Assembly: GCA_029204225.1 (NCBI GenBank)
Contig: CM055099.1
Span: forward strand, 64,541,614 to 64,605,613
DNA: 64,000 nt
DNA from: Diphasiastrum complanatum
Taxonomy: Eukaryota > Streptophyta > Lycopodiopsida > Lycopodiales > Lycopodiaceae
Reading direction: 5' to 3'
The position numbers and the translations under genes were made by a program. The notes below the pieces were generated by a model. It ran no database searches. It was given only the letters and a program-made list of their open reading frames with translations, and was not told the origin of the DNA. This document shows positions 46,201 through 57,975 of the stretch, one piece after another; the stretch's first letter is position 1, and each line of letters opens with the position of its first letter.

Positions 46201-49200
46201 CAAATGGATAGTGCCCAAATCATATGGTGCATTGTCCAATAGCATAAGGCCCAAGGAGCTATGCGAAATATGCATGTAAGCTTTCCACCTCAAGGAGACG
46301 TTTACCTTAATATCTATACAAAGAGAAAGAACAGCAATAGATCGCAAGCTGCAGCCACGGAAGATCCTAATGCACCATGGTAGTATCTAGATTCCGCAAG
46401 GTTTTCTAACAATCTACCCTGAAACACCACGGTAGTCTCTAGATTTCGCAAGGTTTTCTAACAATCTACCCTGAAACTTGAGCAGAAGAAGTGTGCCAAG
46501 AAAGGTCTTTGTTATTTCTGCTTAGGTAAGCACTTCTGCAAGGATTGTTCTTGGAGGTTTGGCAAAAAGAAGATTCATCAAATGCAAACTCGACATAAGG
46601 ATGAAGCCAGTCTCTTGACTCAAGAGTTAGAGATTGATTTACTATGTAAATGAGAGAGAACAAGGGTTCCAAGGTTTGGGAGCGAAGAAAGGGCTAAGAG
46701 GGCTAGAGACACACATTGGGATGCATGGTCACCATCTGCATCACCTCCTGCTTCAAAGAGTCTACCAAGGTGGTATTGGAAAACAGTGAAAGATGCAAGT
46801 GCCTAGGACATGGTATAGTCACATTGATGATTACTTCACAAAGCATAACTTGAGAGAACTAAATCTAACTGTGACTTGTATGTTTTGAGGGAGAAAGAGA
46901 ACATAGTGATTATTTTTCTCTATGTTGATCATCTAATCATCACAGGTAGCAATAGGTTGCTTATTGCTAAGGTTAAAAAAAATCTTTCTTGAGAATTTCA
47001 CATGAAAGATTTGGGCTTAATACATTATTGCCTAGGATTAAAAGTTTGGAGGAAACATTATACTCTTTTTATACCACAGGCAAAACATGCAAATGACCTG
47101 CTTTGAGGATTCGATATGCATCCATGGCTGATGGGACACCCTTTGTGGACGAAACAATGTCATCAATTGGTGGCCAACTTGATGTATCTTACGACTACCA
47201 GACTAGACATTGCACAAGCACTACAAAGGCACACTAGAAATCAGCCGAGCAGATTTTGAGGTATGTAAACCGAGCTTCTACATATGGCATTGGTTACATG
47301 GATGATGGAAACCTTTAGTTGGAAGGTTATCTGATGCAAATTGGGCAGGAGACAAGGATGATTAAATTCAACTAGTTTCTAAAACATCTTGGCTACGATA
47401 GCATTGTCTTCAACAGAAGTTGAATATAGGGCAACTACGAGGGCCACCTGCGTTGCTATATGGTTGAGGGTGATATGTAGATTGCTCAAGTGAGTCCTAC
47501 AATGATGTATTGAGATAGCCAAAGTTGCATTCAACTTGTCATGAATCCCATATATTCAACCATCACTTCATACGGGAGAAAGTCTATAACTTGAGTTTTG
47601 TGGCATCGAAGATCAAACTGAAGACATCTTCACTAAGCAGGTTAGTAAAGAGAATTTTGAAAAGTCTTAGATAGTCTTTAGGTGTTAAAATAAACAAAGT
47701 AGCCATTAAAGGGGAGTCTTGAAACATAATGCCTATTTTACCCCTAGCGGCTAGGCACTTACATGGTTTTATGTTATACATTTTCCATGGGGAGAATTCA
47801 AATGTAAATACATTGTACCTGCTATGGAATACATTATAGTCCATCCTTCTCTATGCTTGACAATAATTTTGGACACGCAGTTATATTACATGTGACAGGT
47901 CTAGAAACACCATTTACATGGATTTCTAATTTTGGCCCTGATTTCACCTTCCCTCCAATTCTATATGAAGGGAGGTAGTTTTGTCCACTATAAATAGCCA
48001 CTAAGGCTGGTCATTTAGTAGCTTTGATCATTTTGAGTCTTGGGCTTCTTGTAGGGGAGTTGTACTATTTTGGAGATCTTAGTTAACTTTGTCTCACCTT
48101 CTGGTCGAGATTGGGATCAGCATTTGTGTTTTACAGAATACAGCTATAACAATTATGTCAGTACCAATACAGGTGTGTCTCCATTTCTGCTGGCTAATGG
48201 ATATTCTCCGTTGCTTCAAGGTATTCCACCCTCTCTTGATGACATTCTTGTTACTTTGTCTTCTTTCTTATCAATTCTCATAATTCTATTGTACAGGCAC
48301 AACAACATTTGGCGCGAGCTCAACATCATTATAAGTCCTTGACTGATCGGCATAGGTCTTTTATAAAGTTTACTGAGGACCAGTCTGTTTATGTTCGCCT
48401 TTCATTTGCACGTTAAGTTTGTTCAGGGTCGTTCTCTTAATGAAAAATTGTCTGCTCGTTATTATGGTCCTTTTGTGATTGTCGAGAAGCTTAGCCCCGT
48501 TACTTACCGTTTACAAATTACTTGTCACTACATGTGCTTGTGATATTTTTCAGGTTAGTCTACCACGTTCGTCTCTTTTTCTTGGTGAGCCATGTGATTC
48601 TTCATTTCCTAGTGACCCAGAACTTTTTCCGTTTTTACCTGCTGCTATTTTACAAGTTCGAGTCATTTTGTGTCGCCGTCGTTGTATTGTCCAATTCTTA
48701 GTCCAATGGGACGGTCGTCCAGTTGATGAGGCTACTTGGGAGTCTTTCGATGTTTTTGCACACTCATCTTTAAGAACAGGCTTGCTCTCTCCATGCCTTA
48801 GTACGCGACACTACGGCTTCTACACTTGATGGTGCACCACTTTATGCCCCTGCTGTTGCAATTGCTGATCCACATCTTGATAATGTATGCTATTGATGCA
48901 GTTCCTGATTCACATGTTGTTGTTGTTGTACCTCCTGCTAATTTGCTTGATATTGATGGCTTCGATGTTCTTGCTGCTCCAACTATTGATTCTCCATTTG
49001 TTGATGATGATACCTCAGTTGCCTGATGACCGCCGTTGCTTACATACTGGTTTAGCCTTAGCAACTACTGGAATTGAGATAAAAATATCTTACCTTCATT
49101 GTACTAAAAGCGATTTTCCGACACTGTATGGGATTGGGCTATTGGACTAACACCACTAGCACGAAATGTATAACCCAGGAAAGAAAACGGCAATACAGTG

Positions 49201-52200
49201 CGACTAGAGTAGCTCTGGTAGTTAAGATATTTTTTAGCCCACATTGAGGGCAATGTTTTAGATGGAGGGAGCAGTACCCCTCTTTGTAGTTAGATGAGTA
49301 AGTGCAAGTTGGGTCCAAGTGGCCAAGTGTGCATGCCATGTCGCAAAAGAATCAAGTTGGTGATCACACCTCAATAGTTTCTGAATATGTAAGGGAGGTT
49401 GAGGAGGCCCACGCGCTCCTTTCTCTCCCTAATCAAGCATTTGGATTGATTTCTTGTGGTGCTTAAGCTTTCCTTGAATTGTTGATGTTTCCATAGCTAG
49501 TTTCCTTCAAGCGTTCATTTGCTGTGTCTATTATTGAGGTTAAGATACTTCATATATAGACCTATATGTTCATCAAGTTGCATAAGAACAAGAGAAGCAA
49601 GGGGTTTATACAGGTTGGAAGCTTCCTCATCATCATAACAATTTATGTTGCAAAGAAAAGACAAGGACGTCTCATAACCATGGCATGAAAGGTATGGAGA
49701 TATACACAAAAGTTGTACATGCTTGACGGGCTTCCTGATGTGCATGTGAAGGATGTCTATATGGAAAATCCTAGAGGAAGAATTTCCCTAAGAAAGAAGC
49801 AATTAGGAAAAAAGCTTATTTGGGTATAGTACATAGTGACATTGTTGGTCTTATGCAAACACAACAACTTAATGGTTGTAGATACTTTATTACCTTCATT
49901 GATGATTATTTGCACAAATAAGAAAAGAAATTTCTTAAGCAAAAAACAGACACATCATAGAACTTTAAGCAAGGCTAGTGTTGAAACTGAAAGTGTGAAA
50001 AGGATAAAAACTCTTTGCAATAGATAGAGGAGGTGAATATATGATTTAATGAATTTATCTAGTATTGCAAGTGGGATAAATAAGGAGAGTGGCAAGAACC
50101 ACAAGAGAGTGAGCAGTCAAGAAAGAGGCAAACAATGGCTATGATGGATATGTGGGCACCATCAAGATCATCAACTAAAAAGTTGCCAAAGTCATTACTA
50201 GCAAACCATTCAGAAGGTCAAATATAGGACGAATATGAGTCAAGTAAACAAAGAGGGTCGTCAAGCCAAAAAGTTTGAAGAAAAAAATTAGAAAGTATTT
50301 GGTATGTGAACTTAGAAAAGCTTCATATGGCCTATTACAAGTAGCCCAAACCTAGTATAACATGGTAATGAATATCTCAAGAAGATGCAGTTTGAAAGGA
50401 TCAAAATATATGCTATACGTTAATGATTTGTTCCTAACATGAATCAATGGGAGTATAAATATGAAAAGAAACTTTCAAAGAAATTGATATGGAATATTTG
50501 GGCTTTTTACAATATTATGGGGCATAAAAGTGTGGAAAGAGAAAAACTATATGACCAACACAATGCAAGAAATATTGAAGAAGCTTAGCATGCACAATTG
50601 CGAAAAAAATAAAACTGTAAAGGTGGATACAAATTATTATCCCCACTCTCCCATTGCATCCAACATTGAACACAATCCTAGCTTTTCCATTGTCAAATCA
50701 ACCTCCCAAATGATCCCAAGAACATAGACAAGCAGTAGTAGTAAAGCTTCGGGCTTTACACCAATGTCTCATTTGCAAAATATCAAACAACGAGAATAAT
50801 CAAGCGCATATCTCAAATAAATAGTAGAGGAGGTCTACAACTATTCATAAAGTTGCATTCATTTCAAACGCATATTTTTTAAGAAGAAATAAACTCTCCA
50901 TAATTTGAGAAATGGATTGTTAAAGTTTACTTTCATCAGGGAAGTCAACGTAATTCAATCGATAGCGCGTTCGACCATACAAAATTGCAGTTTCCTCCAC
51001 CTGCACATGATAAAATTGTTGCACCAAAACATCACCAAAAGTCAAGGGAGTCATTAAACAACGACTAGATCAAAGTTTTTGATGTTTTGTTATCTGAAAA
51101 CTTCTCTGGCCAAAACCAACTAGAGCTCCCTAGTCAAATATTTGCCTTCTAAAAAATCCAAGGGTGGTGACAAAGTGCTAGAATTAGCCATTTTCAATGT
51201 AAAGGGCCCATTGCTCATGGAAGCTTGGAAGTGGCTATACTAGCCCTTTAGAAGCAAACAGATACTTAGCTATTTAGTAGGTTGTTAACAGTTGGCTTTT
51301 GACATCATCTTTAAATCTCAGCACTCATTTGATTTGTGAGAGGTTTGGTGCTCCACTCTTCCTTGTGCATGTGAGCTTTGGGATAATCCAAACTAGGGCT
51401 TATGTGCCCAATCCATACGAATTGTGATGAAATGATATTCCCTTTTGATATTCAATGTCAATTCTATGAATGTCACGACGTGTTTTGAATCTTGTGTCAT
51501 CAACTTGAATGGTAATGTTTCTAGTATCTACTCATATTCACTTTTAAATTGCTATGTCAAAACTTAATATAAAGAAATGTTTCATAGAGAATTCTCCAGT
51601 TTGGAAACGTAGAATTGGGCGAAACATGTTTCCCCATGGAAAAAAGTAATGGAAATGCATCTTACAATAACTATGTTTAATGCTCATGATTTTGGAGCGA
51701 CTCTTGAAAGCTTGAGGAAGCCTTGAGGCATTAGAGCTGAAGTCCAAGAGATTTGAGAGTGCCATGCTAGAGCTATCATCATAGGGTTGCAACCTGTGTA
51801 CATTCTCTTGTGTATGAGTTCATGGACAAGTTGTAGTAGCTACGCACTTGCCCTATGGCTGGTTTGGAGAGGTATGTTAAACTTGAAACTTGAGTCTTGC
51901 ATAATTAATTATGGTGAATTGTAATTGGTCCCCAATTTCTCATTCTCTATCTTCATGCTTTAATATTCATTTTGAAATCTCAAATTCCAAAAGCTTGAAG
52001 AAATAACCAAGAGGTGACAAAGCGAACGACAACTACATGCTAAGGCTTGCATACTTCACCCACTATGAAGGGGTCAATCCCACGAAAAAGAGCTCAAGGA
52101 GAAATGTATTCTTGCATTAGTTAGGCCTTTCCTAACAATGCCAGGCGGAATGCACTCATGGATGACCTGCTTGCGTTTAGGAATGAGACTTTCAAGTTTA

Positions 52201-53139
52201 GATATCAAACAATGCCATTGCAGACTACTATGTTGCATCACATGTCATGGTGAGCCAAGTATGGCAATGATGTTACCAGGTTGCATAGGCTTGCAATTCA
52301 AATCCTCTCACACGACAACATAAAAATCTCAATGTTGCCTTTATCGCATTTTTGTGGCATGTAGGTACATCAAAATATCACAAACTCCAAAAATATTGGC
52401 ATGGCAAATTCATACCATCACAAAGCATACAAAATCTGACCAGCATTCTCACCATAGCATCAAGATTCACTTGTAGATCTAATGCATGCAAAAAAACCAA
52501 TCTCATGTGCCCAATCCACATGATTTGTGATGTAATAGTGTTTACCATTAAGATTCAATGCCAATTTGACGAATGTTGTGTTTGAATATTGTGTCATGAG
52601 TGATTATGTTTCTATTCATTTCTTAGCATAATTACATGTGTGATTTTCTATGTTTTGAGATTAGGCACACGACAACTAGTCCTGAAATTCTCCCCAAAAT
52701 TTGTTAAGTTAGCATATACTAGAAAGCAATCACGTGTATGCTTTGTTGGCTGGCATAGCTGAGACTCATGCCATTTATCAGGAATTAAACACCTTATAAT
52801 CAGTCCCGAACTACCAGGCTATGTTTCAACTTTTAGACGCAAATCTACCCTGAAGTTTGAAGATATATATGTATTATAAACTACATGCAAACAACTGCCA
52901 ATGAGCACACACTGCCAGTGAACTCAGAATGCTCTCACACTTGACAGCTGGTGGAGCTGAAAGTCAATAGAGGATTATAACTCCAGATTTGACAACCAAC
53001 TAAAAAATATTTACATGTCTAACGCAGCAACTTATCAACTGGATATTACCTTGCATCGAAACCATGCTCCTCTGTACCCCTTGAGGAAGGATTTTGCCTC
53101 CACCTCTTGACCCACTTGAAAAGAGAACTCTCCAACCAT
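39516..53139 (-). CDS. Agenet-domain protein, multi-exon, one internal exon not found
   Basis: Exons, 5' to 3' on the minus strand: 53139-53050 (ATG, 30 codons, phase 0 end), 45447-45191, 42510-42394, 40899-40746 and 39745-39516 (stop). Phases agree at the last three joints (0, 0, 1). Exon 1 reads MVGEFSFQVGQEVEAKSFLK then GYRGAWFRCK, a first Agenet unit. The next reads IRPLPP and WKVGDLVDWWCNDCWWIATI, a second unit; then SPMGEEGVYPAHLNALRPSF and VWTEKHNWCTPT. The C-terminal part is polar and Lys/Glu-rich, ending QKKRKVEILDS with a basic NLS-like KKRK. Plant relatives are nuclear, Tudor-like readers linked to chromatin. The phase mismatch between exons 1 and 2 and the missing end of the first Agenet unit point to an unseen exon within the 7.6-kb gap. 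No stops are seen, so probably functional. Confidence 0.85.
40194..40266. repeat. (CT)n microsatellite, about 36 units
   Basis: An uninterrupted CT dinucleotide run of about 73 bases inside the last intron of the Agenet gene. It reads GA on the transcribed sense strand. Confidence 0.98.
44135..44185. repeat. C21-T15-GGA-G12 homopolymer block
   Basis: Twenty-one C, fifteen T, GGA, then twelve G, in direct succession. The C and G tracts can pair over a T loop, or form i-motif and G-quadruplex structures. Exact lengths may reflect assembly limits. It lies in an intron of the Agenet gene. Confidence 0.9.
44252..44640 (+). mobile_element. Tandem pair of tRNA-derived SINE-like units
   Basis: Two copies with a period of 226 bases each begin GTGTTAGAAAGTGTCAAGGC and carry a tRNA-like core (copy 1 at about 44306-44376, copy 2 at about 44532-44603). 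The core has box A TAGCTCAGTGG, a perfect D stem GCTC/GAGC in copy 2, box B GGTTCAATCCC, and a perfect T arm CTAGG-TTCAATC-CCTAG. The anticodon loop is only six bases (CCGGAA, possibly Pro CGG), so it is not a normal tRNA. The tail TGTAAAAACTTTTCACA ends each unit. Pol III-driven SINE relatives are the best explanation. A shared transcript of both units is possible. Confidence 0.7.
45498..45651. repeat. 78-bp tandem duplication beside an Agenet exon
   Basis: AAGGCTACAGAAA(A/T)ATTGTCA starts at 45498 and again at 45576. The two copies differ at only a few bases. The repeat lies within about 50 bases of the start of the coding exon 45447-45191, on the acceptor side of the 7.6-kb intron. Confidence 0.9.
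46372..46477. repeat. 53-bp tandem duplication
   Basis: CACCATGGTAGTATCTAGAT at 46372 recurs as CACCACGGTAGTCTCTAGAT at about 46425. Both run on through CGCAAGGTTTTCTAACAATC. It lies just left of a copia fragment. Confidence 0.85.
46478..47640 (+). pseudogene. Copia fragments: zinc-knuckle-like start, RT and RNase H
   Basis: At 46478-46560 the plus strand reads LCYFCLGKHFCKDCSWRFG, a decayed knuckle. From about 46895 it reads IIFLYVDHLIITG, the RT catalytic box as YVDH instead of YVDD. FHMKDLGLIHYCLGLKV, LMYLTTTRLDIAQAL and SSTEVEYRATTRATCVAIWL (RNase H Glu region) follow. Many stops are present. It sits antisense inside the long intron of the Agenet gene. Confidence 0.85.
47985..48085 (+). 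promoter_or_regulatory. TATA-containing LTR-like segment
   Basis: CACTATAAATAGCCAC at about 47988 resembles a strong plant TATA box and lies directly upstream of gypsy coding sequence. It may be LTR sequence of a neighbouring element. No LTR boundaries could be set. Confidence 0.3.
48090..48790 (+). pseudogene. Ty3/gypsy chromovirus integrase C-terminus and chromodomain
   Basis: The plus strand reads DWDQHLCFTEYSYNNYVSTN then TGVSPFLLANGYSP (gypsy integrase 'W...L.FAEFAYN...H.STG.SPF'). A frameshift at about 48290 leads to AQQHLARAQHHYKSLTDRHR. VEKLSPVTYRLQIT and IFQVSLPRS follow, then a chromodomain, RRRCIVQFLVQWDGRPVDEA and TWESF. The chromodomain aromatic positions (F, W, W) are kept. This is the only clear gypsy remnant in the window; the RT part is absent. 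Confidence 0.88.
49690..50750 (+). pseudogene. Copia fragments: pre-integrase, integrase start, RT
   Basis: The plus strand reads LDGLPDVHVKDVYMENPRGR (pre-integrase end), then YLGIVHSDIVGLMQTQQLNG and CRYFITFIDDY (integrase start with the first Asp). From about 50300 it reads LRKASYGLLQVAQTWY (decayed GLKQAPRAWY) and LWGIKVWKEKNYMTNTMQEI. Stops are numerous and the YVDD box is not readable (LYVNDLF at about 50420 is the likely relic). Confidence 0.75.
50760..53040. other. Intron sequence of the Agenet gene with a diverged direct repeat
   Basis: No coding exon was recognised, although one small Agenet exon must lie between 45447 and 53050. About 51395-51545 and 52500-52640 are related (shared ATGTGCCCAATCCA(T/C)A, GATTTGTGATG-like and TTGTGTCAT strings), 1.1 kb apart in the same orientation. 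They are possibly LTRs of a degraded element. Confidence 0.4.
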
Positions 53140-54132
53140 TAACTCCACCTGAGAGAGAACACACCTAAAAATTAGCATTCACATACAGAGATATCTTTCA
53201 AAACAAGCTATCCTCACCTTTAATTGTGAAGTTCCTACATAAAATATGTTGTAAATATCATCCTATTCCAAGCATCTCAACAAACTTCCTGCTGCTTGTG
53301 CACTCGGGGCAGAATATTAGGATGAAGAACTTGGACATCAGAAGGCAAGCGTATCCAGATAAAAATTTCTAAAATCATGTAATTTATGACCTACATTCAT
53401 GTGAAAGATACAGGGTGCTTTTGAATGACATTTCATTGAGAAAATTCTGATGTTTGATAAATTGAAATCTAAAAGCTGCTTACCTTCCAACAAAACTATG
53501 GCCTTCCTTGATGTCTCACCCTCTCTAGTGCATGCGATGACTCAATTCAAGAAAGGACGTGGTTGAAATTGTTGAATTAGCCATCAGTAGAGAGCCCACA
53601 ACACGAGACCTTGAATATACAATTGACTCACACACATTGAGTTTTGTTCAATTTTACGTGGGCGATTGATGGATCGATCAAACATTTTGTAAGCTTCATG
53701 CCAAAATTATGAGCAGAGTTTATTACATGCAGAGTGAAAGGGTAAAAGGGACAGAGTGAAAGTTTCTATCCATCAACCCCTGAGGATCCGCATGAATTGT
53801 ACACAGCCAAATACCCATCACTATATCATTTGCGTCTGCGCCCGAAGCAGAAATTTAAGCTCAGACAAAACCCCAGAGTCGAGCTACGGTGCCAGCTAAG
53901 ACCCTTGTAGGCTGTAAAAAAGTGGAACCCACTAATCCCAAAGGCTTATAAGAAATCCCCAAAACATCATATTTACGTAAATCCCATGGCTGAAGCAGCA
54001 CACAGCTACAAGCTGACCTCAATTCTAGTTCTCAAGTTTCCAGTATATTTGCGCCATTTCATTTCGTAAACCCGGATTTTACAAATGCAAGCTTTATGGG
54101 AAGGAATTAGAGGATAGCAGAAGAAAATCTGA

Positions 54133-54430
54133 CCTGTAATGGAACAGCGGCAATGAATCGCTTCAAGTTTTCACCAATGTGAGTGTGAAATTCAAATTCC
54201 CTCACCACCTCCTCATCTCCTCATCTGATGAGGTTGCTGAATACTGATCCAACGAGAACAGGAGGAGGCTACACTGCCACAACCGATCGCTGCAGGGCAG
54301 CAGATGGATCGAAGAAAGGCGAAGAAAATGATCGACGCCAGGCGGTGTGAGGATAAGGACGCCTGTGTATCTGTACGAAAGAGCATTTGCATTTCGCCGC
54401 GTGTACTGTACGGGTGTACGGTCCTTTCCA
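54133..54430 (-). other. 5' UTR exon and start region of the Agenet gene
   Basis: The minus strand ends ...CATTACAG|GTCAGATTTT at 54133, a good donor. The next acceptor TCTCTCAG|GTGGAGTTA at 53148 is nine bases before the ATG at 53139. The upstream part is rich in CTCCTC/CGCC and GC, like a plant 5' UTR. A 17-base C run (54514-54530) sits just upstream. The 5' boundary is uncertain. No TATA box is clear. Confidence 0.55.
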
Positions 54431-54539
54431 GCCGCTGAGCTCCTCGATCTATGTGCAAACCTGCATCAATCTCGTTCTGCCACGTGTCTAGGTCCCTAAT
54501 AAAGGCCAACAAACCCCCCCCCCCCCCCCCAATCTATTC

Positions 54540-56020
54540 TTTTCTTTTTCCTCTCTTCTTTTTAGCATTTGTCTCTTCCACCCAAAGACCCAATGCATGC
54601 TTACAAACTCCATGAACCGACACGTTCATTTTATGATCCAATCAGGGAATTTGTTAAGTAGCATGAAATTGATTGTCGAAAATCGAGGAAGATTTAGGGT
54701 GATTTCACATTGAGTGCTCATCATGTCCTTGATTTATAATGAAGTTTTCCCATCGGTCCATTTAAGAAAATAAGCGTGTTTTACCTTTCCACGATTATCT
54801 TAAGTTGACGTCATGTTACACATGAGGTGAGGTGGCATGGGCCCGTTGCCACTATTCTTGAACTTCTGGACCTTGCAGGGGATGTTGAGTTGTTAGGGGC
54901 AACTTAAAAGAATCGGATGCATAGCATGAGAGGAACTTGAACTGGTCGATCGACTTGTAGTATTTTATTTAAACCCCATCTCATTTGTCGACACTTGAAA
55001 AATGGCTGGCAAGAGAACGGCATGAGCAAATGAAGTTGCTATTAGTGTGAACACACCCTGGGCTTTTCAAAGCAAATTCTCATAAGAAACTGATGCAAGT
55101 TGAAGGTTGGGAAGAGCAAAAACTAGCTATGTTGATAAATTACAAGAAAATAACCAGTTGTAAAAAAAAGTGTGCGCATTTGCATCCACAAACACATTTC
55201 CACAATCTATGTACAAAGTTGTGTTAATCTCATTTGGCCAAGTATTTAGACAAATGATTAGTGTGCCTAGCAAGTGTAGACGCACAACACATCTCAAATT
55301 AAAAATATGAGTTGCTAAAGATTCTTAAAATCTCCATCTCTAGCTTTTTCTTCACCAGCTATGGCAATCACTTCTCTCCAATTTGGCTCATTATCATGAA
55401 AAGTCTCTTCCATATTTGTCCCCATTGGAGTTTTGGAAAATAAACTTGCCATGAAATGGTGCGCAACACAAAATGACATTTGTTACCTCAATTTTAATGT
55501 GAAACCTTTTGTGGCTCTTTTTAAACCTATGAATCAATTGCTCCAATTAGAATTAGAACTTGTCAAGCATGAAGCATGATATAGCCCTTAATGTGAAGGC
55601 ATAACTTCTCACTTTAGTTCTTCTGAGCTTTGTTGCGATTGCGGTAAGCTATCATGACAATTTGCTGAAGTTGAGTTGTCACTCTTAGGTCACTTTGGGT
55701 ATTAAAATGAGTTTTTACTTTTATTTTTTAAGATTGAAATCGTATTTTTAGATTCTTTAACTAAGCCCGTCTTGCAAAGCTTATTGCAATATTTCAAATC
55801 ACACCGTCTTTTTTCCTTCTTCTTGTGCAGCAAAGTCTTATTGTAATTCAAATTACAGTTGACCTCCTTTTGTGTTTATTTCCATTTGTAATTTCCTTCT
55901 AAGTAATTTTGTATTTGCAGTGTTTTATAATGTTGCCACCTATATTAAAAGTTTTTGTAAAATACATCAGAATTTTTTTGTTGTAAAACATATAGATATG
56001 TCACCGAAATATAAACACCA
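54540..56020. other. Intergenic region, no gene recognised
   Basis: Upstream of the Agenet gene and left of a plus-strand copia. No exon or element domain could be read. Confidence 0.5.
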
Positions 56021-56032
56021 CCTAGCCTTGCC

Positions 56033-57072
56033 ATGTTGAAAACTTGCGACTGTCATGTGCGTCCGATTGTCATAAACCTATACATTGGGCCAAGGAGTGT
56101 AGGAAGGAAGAAAATGGCTTATATCAAGCAAAGGACATTGAACGACTCGGCCAATCTTCTCAAAGATGGAGATGGTGAGACTTCAAATGCAATTTTCTCT
56201 ATATTGTCAAATCAATACAATGATGAATCTTATTGATATATAGATTTAGGGCCAACTAGACACATGATTGGCAACCCGGATTGGTTTTATCAGTTAACCA
56301 TGATTGAAGGAGGTGATAAGATTGCACAGAGAGGAGTGTCAAATCAAAGGCATTCGAGTCATTCCCATCAAGCTAGCCATTGGTAATGATGATCGAGAGC
56401 ATCAATTATGTGAAGTATGCATATTTGGCAAGAAACACAACGAAAAGTTTACAAAGGGTGGTGCTCAAAGGGTAAAGGGCAAGCTACATCTCATTCAATC
56501 TAACTTGTGTGGTCCCATGAAGATGATGTCTAATGGAAGATGATTTTATTTTATGGCACTCATTGATAATCACTCTATCACTTGTCCTGCGAGGCTATTC
56601 CGACTCAGATTGGACAGGAACAGTTTCTACCAGAAAATCTACCTCCAGGTTCTGTTTCTATCTGTTAGGGGGACCGATTTCGTGGAATTCAAGGAAGCAA
56701 AAATTAGTCGCGCTTTCTTCAACAAAGGCAGAGTACATCATCGCAGCATGTCAAGCTTCAAAAAAAACTATATGGATCAGGTTGTTACTTCATGACTTAC
56801 ATCACACTCAGTTTAATGCTACCACCATTCTGTGTGACAACATGAGCTGTATTTCACTGTCATTGAATCCCAGATTTCATGGCAAATCCAAACACATAGG
56901 AATCCAGTATCATTTTATTTGGGAAAAAGTTTTCTTAGAGCAAGTAATTCTTCAATACTGCTCCACAACGGAAATGGTCGCAGACATCTTCACCAAAGCG
57001 CTTCCCAGGATCAAGCATCAGAAGTTCTTCAACATGCTGAACCTGACGAAGATACCAAGGCACCAACCGTGA
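56033..57072 (+). pseudogene. Internally deleted copia: knuckle, protease, pre-integrase joined to intact RNase H
   Basis: The plus strand starts KTCDCHV (decayed zinc knuckle), then YIDLGPTRHMIGNPDWF (protease, D-L-G for D-S-G). HQLCEVCIFGKKHNEKF and LHLIQSNLCGPMKMM follow, the pre-integrase end and integrase start. At about 56575 it jumps directly to RNase H, open for about 165 codons: RGYSDSDWTGTVSTRKSTS (Asp), LVALSSTKAEYIIAACQASK (Glu), ILCDNMSCISL (Asp) and VADIFTKALPR. Integrase core and RT are deleted. The RNase H catalytic residues are all present, much better kept than the rest. Confidence 0.9.
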
Positions 57073-57109
57073 AATTAAGCCTACAGTTGCCTCCTTGGTG
57101 AATCATAAC

Positions 57110-57430
57110 TTAGACAGCCAATTACTTGAAGAACATCTACAACGGACTTCCGGCTGATCGCCAGCAAAGGGTAACCAATCCCATTATAAATTTGAGTTCA
57201 GATGTTAAGTTTAATAACTTGAAGTCATTGAAGACTTGGCCATCTTCAAGGACTTCGACAAACTTGCATTTAGAACAAGTCTGCATATTTACATTACTTT
57301 TTGAACAGTCTGCAGAAATACGCTAAGTGTCGCACAATTTGCATTTTTCACACTTTCCCAAAAATTGCAACACTTACCTTCGACTTCTTATATAACAGAG
57401 CAAGGACGTGGTTGCTCAATAATAACCATC
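57110..57430 (+). mobile_element. Probable 3' LTR piece of the copia at 56-57 kb
   Basis: Non-coding sequence directly after the RNase H stop. It shares CAGTCTGCAGAA, GTGTCGCA and TTTGCATTTTTC strings with the LTR at 2.3-2.6 kb, so the two elements are probably one family. Confidence 0.45.
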
Positions 57431-57910
57431 AATAACACATGAGAATTGAGTAGTATCAAATGACTATTCATCTTCCGTTCAACAGGGAAACAATCTCTTC
57501 AAATCATGTCACGTTCAATGATATCAATGATATAGCTAACATGTTAATAATGATACGATTCAAACTTCCAACATGCATATCATCACGTTCTACATACTTC
57601 GACAAAGCTACACGTTTGTTAACTCAAGTGAATATGAAATAACAAGTACGTGTTTCTAAACATCAAAGACCCATACAAGTGATAGTAGAACAATCAAACG
57701 ATAGTTACTACATTACTTGTAGTTAGCAAATTCTCATGCATTCAAAACTCGTTAAAGTACCCTTCACCATAGGTAGCAAGATTTAATAGCTCCTATGCAT
57801 GTAGTTTGTTATGTCATCACAAGTAATAAAGATCATCACCATAACACGTAGCGATATTGAAATGAGTTTGAAAAGCACCTTAGTGATGAGCGAGGTAATC
57901 GGGGCTTGTC

Positions 57911-57975
57911 GTCAGAGTTGTCTAGTCATGAACATCACAGCTCTAATCATGTCAGAGTTGTCTAGTCATGAACAT
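57911..57975. repeat. 40-bp tandem duplication
   Basis: GTCAGAGTTGTCTAGTCATG followed by AACAT occurs at 57911 and at 57951. Confidence 0.9.

Noticed and set aside
48826-49150. Leucine- and valine-rich open stretches overlapping each other.
   Set aside because: They come from low-complexity GTTGTTGTTG-like sequence after the gypsy chromodomain and have no protein features.
54213-54512. Minus-strand 99-codon stretch as the first coding exon of the Agenet gene.
   Set aside because: Its frame does not carry across a splice into 53139-53050, and the composition and donor at 54133 fit a 5' UTR.
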